NCBI GenBank assembly: GCA_963513935.1
Contig: OY740768.1
Location: 2,304,835-2,368,834 of the forward strand
Direction of reading: 5' to 3'
Origin: Aphrophora alni
Taxonomy: Eukaryota > Arthropoda > Insecta > Hemiptera > Aphrophoridae
DNA: 64,000 nt
Part shown: positions 27,682-38,594 of the stretch, piece after piece
Layout: each line of letters starts with the position of its first letter
Numbering within the stretch: position 1 is the first letter of the stretch
Made by a program: the position numbers and the translations under genes
Notes under the pieces: model-generated
What the model was told of the DNA's origin: nothing
The model's database searches: none
Seen by the model: the letters and a program-made list of their open reading frames with translations, nothing else

Positions 27682-27750
<69 letters not shown>
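27682..27750. repeat. (AT)n microsatellite, long
   Basis: About 69 bases of uninterrupted AT alternation, able to extrude as a cruciform. Confidence 0.98.
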
Positions 27751-27754
<4 letters not shown>

Positions 27755-28250
27755 TGAAAATGTTGATTTGCACTCTATGCAAGCTTTTGAAAAAAATTTT
27801 TTTTAATTATTGAGAATTTATAACAAAAAAAAAATGTCAATTAATTTTTAACATGTGTTTTTAAACATGTTTATTGTTAAAAACATCAAAACATCTTCGT
27901 TCATTATCAGTCATAATAAAAATAAACAGAAATTAAAAATTACTATTATACAATTAAAAAAATATATAAATTATTTATTTATTTTGTCTATTGATCAAAT
28001 TAGGCTTACAGTTGGAAATCTTTTTTTTTTACTCTCTACATTTTCTGAGCTCTGAATATTATTTATTCAGAATCTTAGCTATGAATACTAAATTTTAATT
28101 CTATTTTTTAATCTCCATAAAATGGATTAAGAAATAAAAAAACAACGGTCTTTAAAAGTAAAGTAAAAAAAAAAAATCCTAAATTTAAACTGTGCACTGT
28201 CAATAAGATGCACAACAATACTGCAGAGGTGGCAGACTTTGACGCCCTTC

Positions 28251-28275
28251 TCACAGCTCCAGAACGGAATGATAA
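28251..28275 (-). CDS. Possible tiny terminal exon of STAT (speculative)
   Basis: On the minus strand, ttattattgttattag precedes T TAT CAT TCC GTT CTG GAG CTG TGA. Joined to the AG left by exon N this would read Ser-Tyr-His-Ser-Val-Leu-Glu-Leu then stop. The phase fits, the patch is less AT-rich than its surroundings, and an AATAAA lies about 190 bases further along the minus strand. However, eight codons is too little for family recognition, and the same patch reads open on the plus strand (28209-28280). This is only a candidate, with about 3.4 kb of intron in between. Confidence 0.2.
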
Positions 28276-28740
28276 CTAATAACAATAATAATCAAATTAT
28301 ATCCATCGACAAAACTTGAAAGAAATTAAATAATTATTATAAAACTATTTGGAGTAAAATAATAACTTTTTTTAAATCTCCATCAGTCACACTCTAAAGT
28401 AACATGGTTGGTTGCAGTGTATCGAAACAATTCATTTGTGTCTTAAAACACTTCTATAATTGTGATCATTCAATGTTTTAATAAATGTATATATGTGATG
28501 ACATTTTACTGTTAACAATAATATTAGATTTGTAAAGAAGCAAATCAAAACAACATTTTTAAAGGTTGGAATAATATTATTGACCAAAAAAAAAAAAAAA
28601 AAAACCGATAAACTGATGGGCCAGGGTAACCCATTTCTTTTTTGTTTAATGTTTTGGAGGTTAAGACATACAGTTTTATTTTATAATGCACGATGTGCCT
28701 GGAACATATTGTTTATAAATTTTAAAATTGCAAAATAGGG

Positions 28741-28943
28741 GTTTAAAAAATATCTTGGAATATAATGAACGGTTTCAATGAATAATTTGCATGTCAACCC
28801 AACTGTTATTATTGTTTAAAAATATTTTGGAATATAATGAATGGTTTCAATTTGCAAGTCAATCCAACTGTTATTATTGTTTAAAAATATTTTGGAATAT
28901 AATGAACGGTTTCAATTTGCAAGTCAATCCAACTGTTATTATT
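28741..28943. repeat. 65-bp tandem repeat, three units
   Basis: Units start at 28741 (73 bp, with an extra aataatttg-type insertion), 28814 and 28879 (65 bp each; the last two differ by one base). Each begins GTTTAAAAATATTTTGGAAT and ends AACTGTTATTATT. A small minisatellite just beyond the last sequence assigned to the STAT locus. Confidence 0.95.
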
Positions 28944-29084
28944 GTTTTAAAATAATTAAACCACCAAAAATCAATAATTATTAACAAATTGTTGTATGTT
29001 TGCAAATAATTGATGGAAATCGTTGCCAATTAGAAATTGTTGTTTAAAGGCGAAAATCCCTCTAATAATCTATATAACGAATAG

Positions 29085-29225
29085 AGTCAAGGATGGAAGA
29101 GAACAAGAGTTGATAAAGAGAGATCTGATGGAAAGATGAAAGTGAGAGATTTAACTCAAGACTAGGGGCCTCAGGATTGCCAACCCCCCCCCATACTCAC
29201 ACTAATCCTCGAGGGTTATATTAAG
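29085..29225 (+). repeat. Dispersed repeat, second copy of the SINE body-like segment
   Basis: It contains GAACAAGAGTTGATAAAGAG, AGATCTGATGGAAAGATGAA, then GGGGCCTCAGGATTGCCAAC and CTCGAGGG, in the same order as 7999-8155. A run of nine C follows GCCAA. Confidence 0.65.
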
Positions 29226-29639
29226 ATATTATGCTGCTTATCATGAGTACAAACAACACAAAATAACGAACATAACTTCTAAAAATCATGATTAATGCCT
29301 AAACGAATTTATAAATATATGCAATTTTGATAGAAATTATTCTAACTAGGCTCAAGATTTAACTTTGTTTTATGTATTTCCAATAGAAATAACAAAATAA
29401 TAATAATTTTTACATTTTTTCCATTTATCAGGCTTAATTAATTTTACGAGACGAAATTTTTTTATAAAAATAATAAAAAACTGATGAATAAATAACAATC
29501 TAAGAAAAATTGTTCTACAACATCTAGTTATCGAGATATTTGAATTTCCTTATAATGTCTTATCTGCCTTTGGTGAAGAACCTTTCAGGTCATCATCACC
29601 TTTACAAAATTGAGTGTAAGATACTCCATATTAATTTTT

Positions 29640-30620
29640 ATTAACATTAACAAGACTAAACAGGTTAACAATTAATTGTAAATAATCAACAATATAACAT
29701 GTTATAGAGCTGTAAAGAGGCCCCTGCAACAGGTTAATAATGATAAACTGTGATAAATACAATTAAAAACAAATATTACAGGGCTATAAAAGGGCCCTGT
29801 AACAAGTTAACAAGGATAAAATTTAAACAGACAACTAAACATAATATTACAGAGCTGTAAAGAAAGGAGCTCTCCAATAATCAAAGTTATCAGGCGAAGT
29901 AAAAAGGAGAATACCTTATCAAAGATCTCAGCATTATTCCTCAATATCGCCAGAATGGAATTGGGTAGGGCAAATAAATGTCCTATGCAGACAGTATAAT
30001 GACTCATTATAACACAGTCACTAAGGATGTGCTTAATCGACAATACATTTAGACAAAATGGGCATTGTGGCACATTCCTGTGTTCCTACAGAAATCCTTG
30101 AGTGATCTTGGAATGACCGATACAAACAAGGATAATCACCATTTCCTCTCGATGAATGGCTTCCACGGATGGACAATACTTCCCTCAGTTTACTGGACTC
30201 TATATTTGTCTATTCTTCCTTCCATTACTTATGGAGATGCCATAACACGCTGTGTGACTAGGATCCTTTGCTGTTTCATCAAATTTTGTGTATCCAGAAA
30301 TTTCTAAATGCCCAGATACCCAGCAAAATGATACTCTGATGTCACGTAGCTGAAATTTGTGCATGAAACACAGAATATCTTCAACTAAGAGACTCTTAGA
30401 ATATATACCCTGTAAACCACTTTTAGAATCGGAACACAAAATATAGTGACAGAAACCAGATACAATGGTATTAAGGCCTTTAAAAATAACAAACAGTTCG
30501 GCAGTAAATACACTAAAAACTGAGGGTAAACAACCCTTTTTCCAACTTTGTTATAAACAATATGTGCTGGAAGTATCCTGCACTAAGAAATGAATCTGTA
30601 CAATTGTTTTAACCTCCCAA
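29640..30620 (-). mobile_element. Jockey-type LINE remnant with RNase H-like segment
   Basis: On the minus strand from about 30515 to 30200 the translation has VFSVFTAELFVIFKGL, then HYILCSDSKSGLQGI and VSFCWVSGHLEISG. This is the E...DSKS...W-V-x-G-H pattern of the RNase H domain in Jockey and I-clade retrotransposons. Further along (30073-29990) follows CPFCLNVLSIKHILSDC, the CxxC...H...C finger found at the end of these ORF2 proteins. Frameshifts near 30530 and stops between 30200 and 30080 show decay. The reverse transcriptase is missing. The 3' part holds tandem repeats. Confidence 0.85.
29641..29870 (-). repeat. Imperfect tandem repeats in the 3' region of the LINE remnant
   Basis: Three degenerate copies of a unit of about 80-100 bp share TATTACAGRGCTRTAAA followed by a GGCCCCTG/GGGCCCTG core and AACARGTTAAYAA. 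They start near 29700, 29775 and 29845. They follow the coding remnant on the minus strand and are probably part of the element's 3' untranslated region. Confidence 0.65.
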
Positions 30621-30624
30621 CACA

Positions 30625-31620
30625 CACAAAAAGAAGAAATTGTACGTCCCAGTACGAGAACTTTAGAATTACAGTTTTACTCCACTATTACTATTATATA
30701 GTGATAAACTTATTTAGTATTAATAAAATATTCTGTGAAAGATATAATTTTTAAAAAACTGAAATTTACATCTGCAGGTTATTGTTTTGAGAATATACAG
30801 AGTGAACCAAAAATGTATTAACTCCCATTACTTTAATCCCTATAAGATAGCACCTGACCTCCAAATTTATACCTAGTTTTGCAGACATACTTTTTTTAAA
30901 CATAAAAATAATTCTAGATTATTTTGTTCTATATACTAAAATACACATAAATATCAATGGGATGTATTTAAATATAAACATTTACCTAACAATGAGAAAA
31001 TTACATTAAAACTAAAAATAAATAAATTGTACCTACTTTTGGTACAAAACATATCTAATGACAATTCCAAAGTATGCAAAATGTGCTGAAGATTGTAAGG
31101 AATCAGATACAAAATACAGAAAATAAAACTATGTGGAGTGCTTCTTTCTATTACTAAATAACTCCAAACTAATTAGACAAAAAAGTGGGGTCCTGTGTGA
31201 AAATAAGTAGCTAGCTGAATTTTAGATACATCTACATCAAGTCATATAAAGTCTCGATTGATACTGAGTGCGCTTCAAAAGTTATTCAGGATCAAAGGTC
31301 ACAAATCACTTTTTCGTAAATATCTCGCTTCGTATTGCTCTGATATTAAAAAAAAAAAAGTTATTATAACAGTTGTAGATTAGAAAATTCCTTCTAAAAA
31401 TAATCTCATCGTTTTATTTTTGGAAATAATTCAATCCGAAATTTCCGAATACTATTCAAAAGTGGATGCAGTTGAAACTTTTGCCAATACAGAATTTTAA
31501 AGCTAGCTGCCATATTGGGAAATGGTGGCAATTTTCAAATTATCCTAAACGAGTTTTTAAATTCCATTAAAAAGTAGTTTACAAGGTACAAATAGTGTCC
31601 ACGATAAAATGATCATCCTA
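30625..31620. other. No gene seen; possible MITE or LINE end
   Basis: ATACAGAGTGAACCAAAAAT at 30795 and a terminus-like TATAGGATGATCATTTTATC on the minus strand near 31620 might bound an element of about 825 bp. The end match is too weak to call. Confidence 0.35.
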
Positions 31621-31703
31621 TATTATAGCCCAAAGAAAAGTATATGAACGTGTGGAATATGAACGGGCAAATGATTTTGGCGACACTTGCGATATATATT
31701 TAC

Positions 31704-31869
31704 CTGCCACCAGCATCACTAGCCACCGTGTCAGGGGACTGAGGTTGAAACATTGTCTGCGGAGTCGCTGGATAACTTCCCAATCCACTTCCTGATAGAC
31801 TTCCCATTCCTGGTATATGTGTGACAAGCACTGGTTTAACATAGCCATTATGAGATGTTGGTTGGTTTT
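31704..31869 (-). CDS. STAT: STAT exon N: tyrosine activation motif and start of transactivation tail
   Basis: A 166-bp exon; two bases AA complete Glu, then NQPTSHNGYVKPVLVTHIPG. The motif GYVKP is the STAT5/Stat92E-type site whose Tyr is phosphorylated by JAK kinases and bound by the partner's SH2. A Ser/Gly/Pro-rich tail follows, containing PQSPDTVASDAGG. The exon ends with two bases AG at gtaaat. If the intron is retained, translation gives Arg and then TAA, a stop immediately past the donor. The residues after this exon are unresolved. Confidence 0.95.
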
Positions 31870-32623
31870 CTGCAAAAAACATTTAATAATTACTGATAAA
31901 GGTATATCAACTTACTTATGTAGAGAAAATAAATCAATTTATATCTTAAATTTGGACGGAAACAAAACAATTATATTTTTAACCCTCGATCCCTTTAACT
32001 ACAACATCTAGTGAGTCTTGTGGTTAATAACACTATGAAAGAAGTGAACACCAAACGACAATAAAACACTGACACAATTAATGTTAGAAAGTTTAATAAA
32101 CCTTTATGTACATGTTGGTAACATAGCTACCATACTCTCTAATGTCACCATCAGGGCAAAATGCATAAATTCCAGACATAACATTGGCATACAAGAGGTA
32201 CGGAATATTGTACATGGGATGTGAAATAATGGATTTGTTAACACTTGCTCTTATTCTCTCGACTATAAAGGACATTTGCCATCATTTGTGTGTTAAAAAT
32301 CAAAACATGACGTTTTGGGAATAAGAATCAATTTCCGTTTAGTTTTTAGTCACTTGATAACGGGAATTGATTCTTATTCCCGAAACGTCGTGTTTTGATT
32401 TTTAACACACAAATGATGGCAAATGTCCGAAAAATGTATAATAATATAATTGAACTTCCATCATTAACAAATAACTTCAAACAGAGAATACTATAAAGGT
32501 TGTATATTATTGTTTTAAACATTTTAACAGACAAAGGGGTCCATCAGTAACAGGTAAAGTAAATACATTAACTTATGAAAACTATTTGAAGCAAAAATAT
32601 AATAAATATGAAATAAGCCAAAC
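31870..32623 (-). other. STAT intron between SH2 and tyrosine exons, carrying a long hairpin
   Basis: This 754-bp intron has canonical ends and separates exons M and N. Its main content is the near-perfect inverted repeat at 32270-32428. No further coding segment was recognised. Confidence 0.8.
32270..32428. repeat. Foldback element, 70-bp arms with 19-bp loop
   Basis: Arms 32270-32339 and 32359-32428 are reverse complements with three mismatches in 70, all transition-type. The loop is 32340-32358. The right part reads TTGATAA, then a stem GGGAAT...ATTCCC, then GAAACGTCG. This pattern (CTGAnGA-like, stem, GAAAC) recurs in the other foldbacks of this gene. Such termini are seen in arthropod retroelement remnants of the Penelope type; that assignment is inference. 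The hairpin lies wholly in a STAT intron and would be transcribed. Confidence 0.85.
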
Positions 32624-32779
32624 CTGTGAAAGGAGTATAATATTTGCTGAACGCTGTAGTTTTACAAATATTTGGATACAAATATACTAGATGAGGTAAA
32701 TCTGATATTCTGTCTGCAAGCGAGCGAATTGTAAAATCTTTACTGGTAAAAGGCTGCAACATGAATACCTCCGAGGTGT
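32624..32779 (-). CDS. STAT: STAT exon M: second half of SH2 domain
   Basis: A 156-bp exon; the first two bases AC complete Asp, then TSEVFMLQPFTSKDFTIRSL, ADRISDLPHLVYLYPNICKT and AFSKYYTPFT. It matches STAT5 [29 protein letters not shown] and FSKYYTP (quoted as one motif region). A poly-A run of about twenty bases (plus strand) lies directly beyond the acceptor, forming a long pyrimidine tract on the coding strand. It ends after one base before gtttgg, a weaker donor than its neighbours. Confidence 0.96.
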
Positions 32780-32989
32780 CTGAAAAAAAAAAAAAAAAAA
32801 AAACAAGTTTAATTATTATTATTATTTTATTTTTTATATATAAAGATGAAATCATTATGGTAATTATTTTGTTAAATAACAAAACATAAATTGCTTCTTA
32901 CTATCATCATCATCCCTCAACAAAGGTCCTATGTACACCTCTCAGTATAACACATGGGCATTGCGGAGGGTTTCCCATATTCGAACAAA

Positions 32990-33260
32990 AATCCACTAGT
33001 AATTATGGAATGACTTCCTATCATTAGACAACCTAGCAGAATAGTTGATCACTTAGAAGAAATCTGATTGAAAGGTAGATTCAGGGAACACATTACAAGG
33101 ATCAGCTGATTCTGCCAAGAGAGGGAAGATGCTCCACACCATCTATTAGTCGAATGAGGTGCAGTAATGCACATAAAGGCTAGAAATTTGGAAGGATACC
33201 AGACAGATGTAGAGACCGCTCTCATGTGCTATACTCCTTAAATGAGTTGGATCTTTATAG
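32990..33260 (+). mobile_element. LINE ORF2 C-terminal fragment
   Basis: Plus-strand translation includes LKGRFREHITRIS, then FCQEREDAPHHLLVE, a stop, GAVMHIKARNLEGYQTD. The pattern C-x(2,3)-(E)-E-x-x-HHLL-x-E(C)-A is the cysteine-histidine finger region near the end of Jockey-type LINE proteins. In-frame stops show decay. It lies in the STAT intron between exons L and M, in the opposite direction to the gene. Confidence 0.65.
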
Positions 33261-33864
33261 AAAGGAGTTCCCCTATCTTAGAAGAATAAGATCTTCATAA
33301 AGATCTCACAGTGTATTTCACCCCCAAATCACTATTGCTATACTATCATGGTATCTACTCTGTTATGAGTAAAATGAATCTTATAATTGTGGATATCGGC
33401 CCCATTGAGTCTCATAGATTTGCTTATGTTCAAGAATTTACACTTGGTTCTCTATCTCGCTCATGTCTCTTCTCTAATAGGTGTAAATGTTTATAAATGG
33501 CTCACAATAAATAAAAACCCTTCTCCTTACTACACTCTTTCTTGGGCTTTGTAAGTATGAATATATTAGGTTTTCTGATATTAGGGTAAAACATTACAAT
33601 TTCGGCAATACTTTTTATTATTGATACTGGAGTTTATATTTAAAATTCAAATTTTTAAACTTTGCACACCCTTATGGATACAGACATTTTTGGAAATGTA
33701 TGTATGTGCAGAAAATACTCTATTGCACAAAAATGTTCTGCTTACACAACTGTAAAAAAAACAACAACACAATAACAACTTCTCAAAGTGCGCTCAACCT
33801 GTCAAATGTGTGATTTATTAAATTGAAATAAATTTATTGACAAATAAAATGAACATATATTTAC

Positions 33865-33995
33865 CTCCACCGACCCATGCAATAGTGACTCCACCTAACT
33901 CAGAGTCTGAGAACCTCAACAAGAAAGTTCCTGTAGCACAGGCAGTCATCAACATCTCTTCTGCTTGTCTCTTGCGTACAAACCCCATAATTAAC
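33865..33995 (-). CDS. STAT: STAT exon L: SH2 domain, phosphotyrosine pocket
   Basis: A 131-bp exon starting with one base completing Gly and ending after one base of an Asp codon (G|gtaaat). It encodes [20 protein letters not shown] then [20 protein letters not shown]. The Arg in FLLRFSDSE is the invariant residue that binds the phosphate of phosphotyrosine in SH2 domains. The match to STAT5 [19 protein letters not shown] is close. Confidence 0.97.
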
Positions 33996-34092
33996 CTATA
34001 AACAATACGAACATACGTTAATTGTTGATATTAAATCAAATAAAGGAAAATCTCAACCTTAATTATTATTGCTATAAAGTCTTTGGATATCT

Positions 34093-34470
34093 TGATTTTT
34101 TTCTTTCTTAGTGTTACAGCGCTGTTTTGCTCCTCACTGGCAGCTTCCTCAAGCATATAATACTTAACCTTCAATCCCCACTTGTATTACAAACTTGCAC
34201 AAACATTTAACATACAAGTAAAAACATATCTGTGTAAACTCATTCTTAAAATCCATTTTGCCTACTATTCATAAATGTGTAGAACTCGTTAAAATCCAAT
34301 TACTACTATTCATATGTGGCCACAAATAAATGGATTTTAATGATGAATTCTATTCAGATAAATTTTGTACAGTTTGTAAATTTAATATATGTTGTGACTG
34401 AAGTTTAAGCCTGATAATGCTACCAACGAGTTATGAAACAGCGCTACAACAATTAGGAACGAAAAAATTA
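34093..34470. repeat. Diverged foldback element
   Basis: Left segment 34093-34127 and right segment 34436-34470 are reverse complements at about 27 of 35 positions, sharing the core aacagcgct. Similarity continues inward for about 28 more bases, through a CTGATAA-like motif on the right (34410-34416) and CTTGAGGA in the reverse complement of the left arm. It resembles the foldbacks at 32270, 42734 and 52242 in plan but is older. It lies in the intron between exons K and L. Confidence 0.5.
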
Positions 34471-34705
34471 AGAATTGCATTATACATTTAAAAATGTATA
34501 AAAATAACTAATGTAATTATAATGTATGCAATTTCTGAAAAGTAAATAAACTATATAAAACAAATCTCTACATTTATAAAACGCAATGTCTCTCAGTCTA
34601 TTAGCTTATAACTTAAGCACTTTTATTTGATTATCTTTTTGTTTTGTAACCTACATGTTATCTACTGGTCATGTTTTAGTCTTTGTTTGATTAAAATTAA
34701 ATCCC

Positions 34706-34990
34706 CAACTAATAATTAGTGCTCTCGCTTCACAAGTGAAAGGTTCTGGACTCAAAATTCACAGGTTGCCCCAGCGAGAAATTGCAAAGCTACGATTGGT
34801 AGTGATTCTGGTTGAAATTACTGGACAATGTGTAACCACACATTACCCGAATAAAAAGCCTTCTTAGCAGGTCTAAGTACTTCAAGGTAATAGAGTTTTA
34901 TGTCAGGGTCGGAAGAGAACAAGAGTTGGTCAAGAAAGACCTGATTGGAAAGATGAAAGATGGATCTAACCCAATACTACAAGAAAAAAG
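34706..34990 (+). mobile_element. tRNA-derived SINE copy with long body
   Basis: The head AATTAGTGCTCTCGCTTCAC, AAGTGAAAGGTTCTGGACTC is followed by the body segment AACCACACATTACCCGAATA and then GGAAGAGAACAAGAGTTGGT. The last segment is shared with 7999 and 29085. It lies in the STAT intron between exons K and L. Confidence 0.75.
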
Positions 34991-35720
34991 GTGTAGAATT
35001 ACTATGTCCTAAGGGCATACATAGTTATGTATTTCTAACATCATACGTACTTACATAGTCCTAAGGGTTTACATTATAACGATATTTGTCTGCATGGTTA
35101 ATATAAAAACCAGCATATTTTACTAAATTTTATATAATTCTTAACAACAATATATGTTTTGTTGTTGACAAAGTTGGCAAAACTATATTTGACAATCATA
35201 CTCATTTCTTTATATTAAAAGTAATGTCAGTATTACAAAACATGATTTAGTCTGCCAAGAAAATAATATATTTTCATATAAAAAAATATTATTATATTTT
35301 TATTACAGAGATCAAACAGATCTGAGCAAATAGCTACAATATTTATTTTGTGTTACTTCTATTGTTCACCTTTTGGAGAGATATCAGATTATATTCACAG
35401 TCTGAAGTAAAAATGAATACATAATTGTACATATTACAAAACACCTAAAAAAGTAATATAAACTTTTCTTTACCAGTAATTAAATCAATGAATTACAGGC
35501 CTACACAATCTGCAAACATTTTGTAGGTTTAAAAGTAAATCCAAGATAGTTTAGCTTACTAATAATGACTCATTATGAATTAAAATCAGTAAATGAAAAT
35601 TCTCAATCTTATGAATACAACTATCGTTCTTTTTTCTAAACCTGTAATTTTGGTTTGTGTTGATGTAGATAAATTGTGCTGAAAAAAATCTCTTTCTTGA
35701 AATTTAAAAATCATTCTCAC

Positions 35721-36992
35721 TAGAGATGGGTTGTTATTTAACATAACAGTGTAAATAACAGTGTTATGTCGCGGATAACAGTTTTCGCCGCAACACTGTT
35801 GTCGGAAACACCCTGTTATTTTAACAACAGGCACTCCGGACTATGTTATAACACAACGCTTCTTGCAACGCAATGAAAACTGCTTATCCTGTTATCGAAA
35901 AACTGCTTTCGAAAATTGCTATCCTGTTATCGACAAAAATTTCTATCCTGTTATCGACAAAACTGCTTTCGAATGTTGCTATCAGACTGTTGCCAGTTTG
36001 TCTTTGTCATATATCATAGGGAATTCGTAATAGGAATGATTGTGCAAGGAATGTTTTTTTGTTTACTTTGCTTAGGTCGGAGGGTGGGATGGGAAAAGAT
36101 TAAAGACTCAATGTAATTTTAGTGATTATTTGAACCTTACCTATTATATTTGTAAGATTTATTTTATTTTATTATGAATGCCTTTCATTTAATATGTTTG
36201 TATAGTATTTGTTAATCTTTTCACTATACATTGAAATTTATATTTAATTTAAATCAAATAATCAATGTTAGCTATTTTTTAATTAATAAGTTTTCTTATA
36301 TTATATAGAGTAATCATTTATGTTTGTTGTGTGAATGTTGTATGCATGTAATGCAGGTTTATATAAATATGTGTATGTATGTTTATATTTGTATAATGAT
36401 TTAGAGAAGTTACTTATTTTTAGTTCAAGACAGTTTTTATCTTCATTCTACTTTTAGTTTATTTTTGCAGGAATTCCCAATTCATGCTGTGCTTAAGGGA
36501 TTCCTATTTATTTCTAAAATATTAAATAACTAACATAATTTTCAAATTTTTGAGTTTTAAAAATTTATTTTATTATATTTGGTAGTACTAATAATAATAA
36601 TTATTATAATAAATTATAATTTATAAATTATAATTTTTATAAATTATAATTTATAAAATAAATTATTCTCATCATCTCATACCGTTTAAAAATAAGATTT
36701 AAAAAATGTTGTTTTCTTTCTGAACATTTAAATCACTTTGTCAGAAACGGATATAAATTTGAAATGTTAATTATGATATTACAATAACTGTAAAGTAAAA
36801 AGCAGCTAGAAAAATTGAAAAACGAAGTCTATTAATAGCATCTCTATACTTCAAAAACACTTGCACAACGATAACAGACAGTGCCAGTCGATAACACTGT
36901 TATTAAAATAACAGGATTCTGCAACCTGTTATCGCGATGCTGTTATACGTTATAACACTGTTATCGGAAAACAACGACATTGCCCATCCCTA
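35721..36992. mobile_element. hAT-like non-autonomous DNA transposon, 1,272 bp
   Basis: The left end TAGAGATGGG and the right end (reverse complement TAGGGATGGGC) are hAT-type terminal inverted repeats. The 8-bp target duplication ATTCTCAC flanks the element exactly at 35713-35720 and 36993-37000. Both ends are packed with short TAACAG/CTGTTA motifs in both orientations, probable transposase-binding sites. No transposase reading frame was recognised. The middle holds an AT-rich palindromic tract (36590-36665). It sits in the STAT intron between exons K and L. Confidence 0.93.
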
Positions 36993-38438
36993 ATTCTCAC
37001 ACACCATCTTTATACATTTAACACTTTCAATGTGTTCTATTTATACAGTTTACATAATAAAATATTGGTTGTCATAGGAATATAATTAACTGAATACCTC
37101 CGTCACAAGCTTCTTACAGATAAAATAAATGGTGCAAAATATTGCACAAACTTTCTCACACACCATCTAAAAAACCAAATATCCAAACAAAATGATTTAT
37201 TGGTAAAACCGTCAGTTTGGTATCTGTTTGCCAAAAAGTCAAAAATAAACAATAGACAAATTGTTATATTTAAACAAATTATCAAAGAAAATTTGTACAT
37301 ATTTAAATAAGCTTAAACTTCTATCAATTTTGGTTTATTTACTAATAACTTATTGGTGGTTTATTTGGTTAGATGTCGCTACATATGTTTTCATTAGTTC
37401 TTTATAGGGTACATGTTTAGCAAAGCTTGATCAAAATTGTTTGAGTCAATTTTCATAAAATAGTATTTTGTTCTGTCTTTATGGCGGGTACTCCCAAATT
37501 TTGAGCTTGAAATTTTTCTAATAAACAATCCAAAATATGGGTAAAGTAGACCCACATTCAAAATTCAATATACATCAGTCTATTTGTTTGGGCTATAGTG
37601 CACTGCACAGATGATAGGCGTACATCATTCCAAAAAACCATGTTTTTTGGCATAAAGGACTTCAAAAGAGATAAATCGGCAAAACCATCATAGTTATTTA
37701 TGTATTAAGAATGTAAAGCGAATATCATACAAGGGAAAAAGTAATGTCTTGAGAGCAATAAAGACAAGTTACAATCGAATCACTTACGTAATTTTTCCAA
37801 CTGCAGTATACGTTATATTTCCTACTATTATTATTTTCAGATTATAAAAATAGATTGGCATGTTATAGAACAATACAGTAGTATTATAATAATATTGAAT
37901 ACTGAATGTTTGACCACTCAAAATCATGTTCCGGCATTGTATTGAACAACAAGGCTTATAAATACATTTGAGGTTAGTTGAGTTTATTTATTGTTCAGTG
38001 AGTAGGCGACATAACAATAATAAACCTGAATCAGCTGTTTTATTCAGCGTGGGATAAACAATCACACTTAATCTATGTTAATTTGTGTGAAACACTATAT
38101 TTTATTTCTTTATGCTATGTTCTTAGGGTGTACACGTGCACTTTAGACAAGGTTGTAGGAAAAATCAGTTATTAAACCTATCACATAACTTTGTCTATAT
38201 TATGTGCATGTTAGAAAGTAAAATGATCAAAGAAAAATCTCACAATTCAAAAATTATATTTTCTGTACTTTTGCTTATTTTGATAAAACTTGTTACTTTC
38301 ACGATTTTTGGACTTTGAACACAAAATTAACATTTCCCCCTCCTCTCAATTTCAATCAGAAATATAGAGGCAGCATAAATTCTTGAATTATGTGCCTGGT
38401 TTGTTACTTTAAACTTTGAATCCATCTTATTCACTTAC

Positions 38439-38594
38439 CCATCCACCCATGGTCCTTTGAGGTGTTCTCTCGTAAGTTTCATAACGGCATAAAACCATTC
38501 CCAAAATGTGAAAGCACGTTCTGGAAGTGGTTCCTTACAGAACTGCGACCAACTGAGAAGAAGTGTTGTGTAATCCCCTCTACTTTGTTGAGCA
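38439..38594 (-). CDS. STAT: STAT exon K: linker domain
   Basis: A 156-bp exon; the first base completes Arg, and the exon encodes AQQSRGDYTTLLLSWSQFCK, then ERAFTFWEWFYAVMKLTREH and LKGPWVDG. It ends with two bases GG before gtaagt. It matches STAT5 LSVSWSQFNRE and [25 protein letters not shown]. The helical linker relays between the DNA-binding and SH2 domains. Confidence 0.96.

Noticed and set aside
28209..28280. Plus-strand open stretch MHNNTAEVADFDALLTAPER as a gene end
   Set aside because: No upstream exon was recognised, and the same patch is open on the minus strand. It is kept only as an uncertain finding.
31618..31875. Open frame of 85 codons overlapping STAT exon N
   Set aside because: It is an alternate frame of the exon; the STAT-matching frame with GYVKP is the coding one.
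32568..32882. 104-codon minus-strand frame as a separate protein
   Set aside because: Only the 32624-32779 part is coding (STAT exon M); the flanks are intron read-through.
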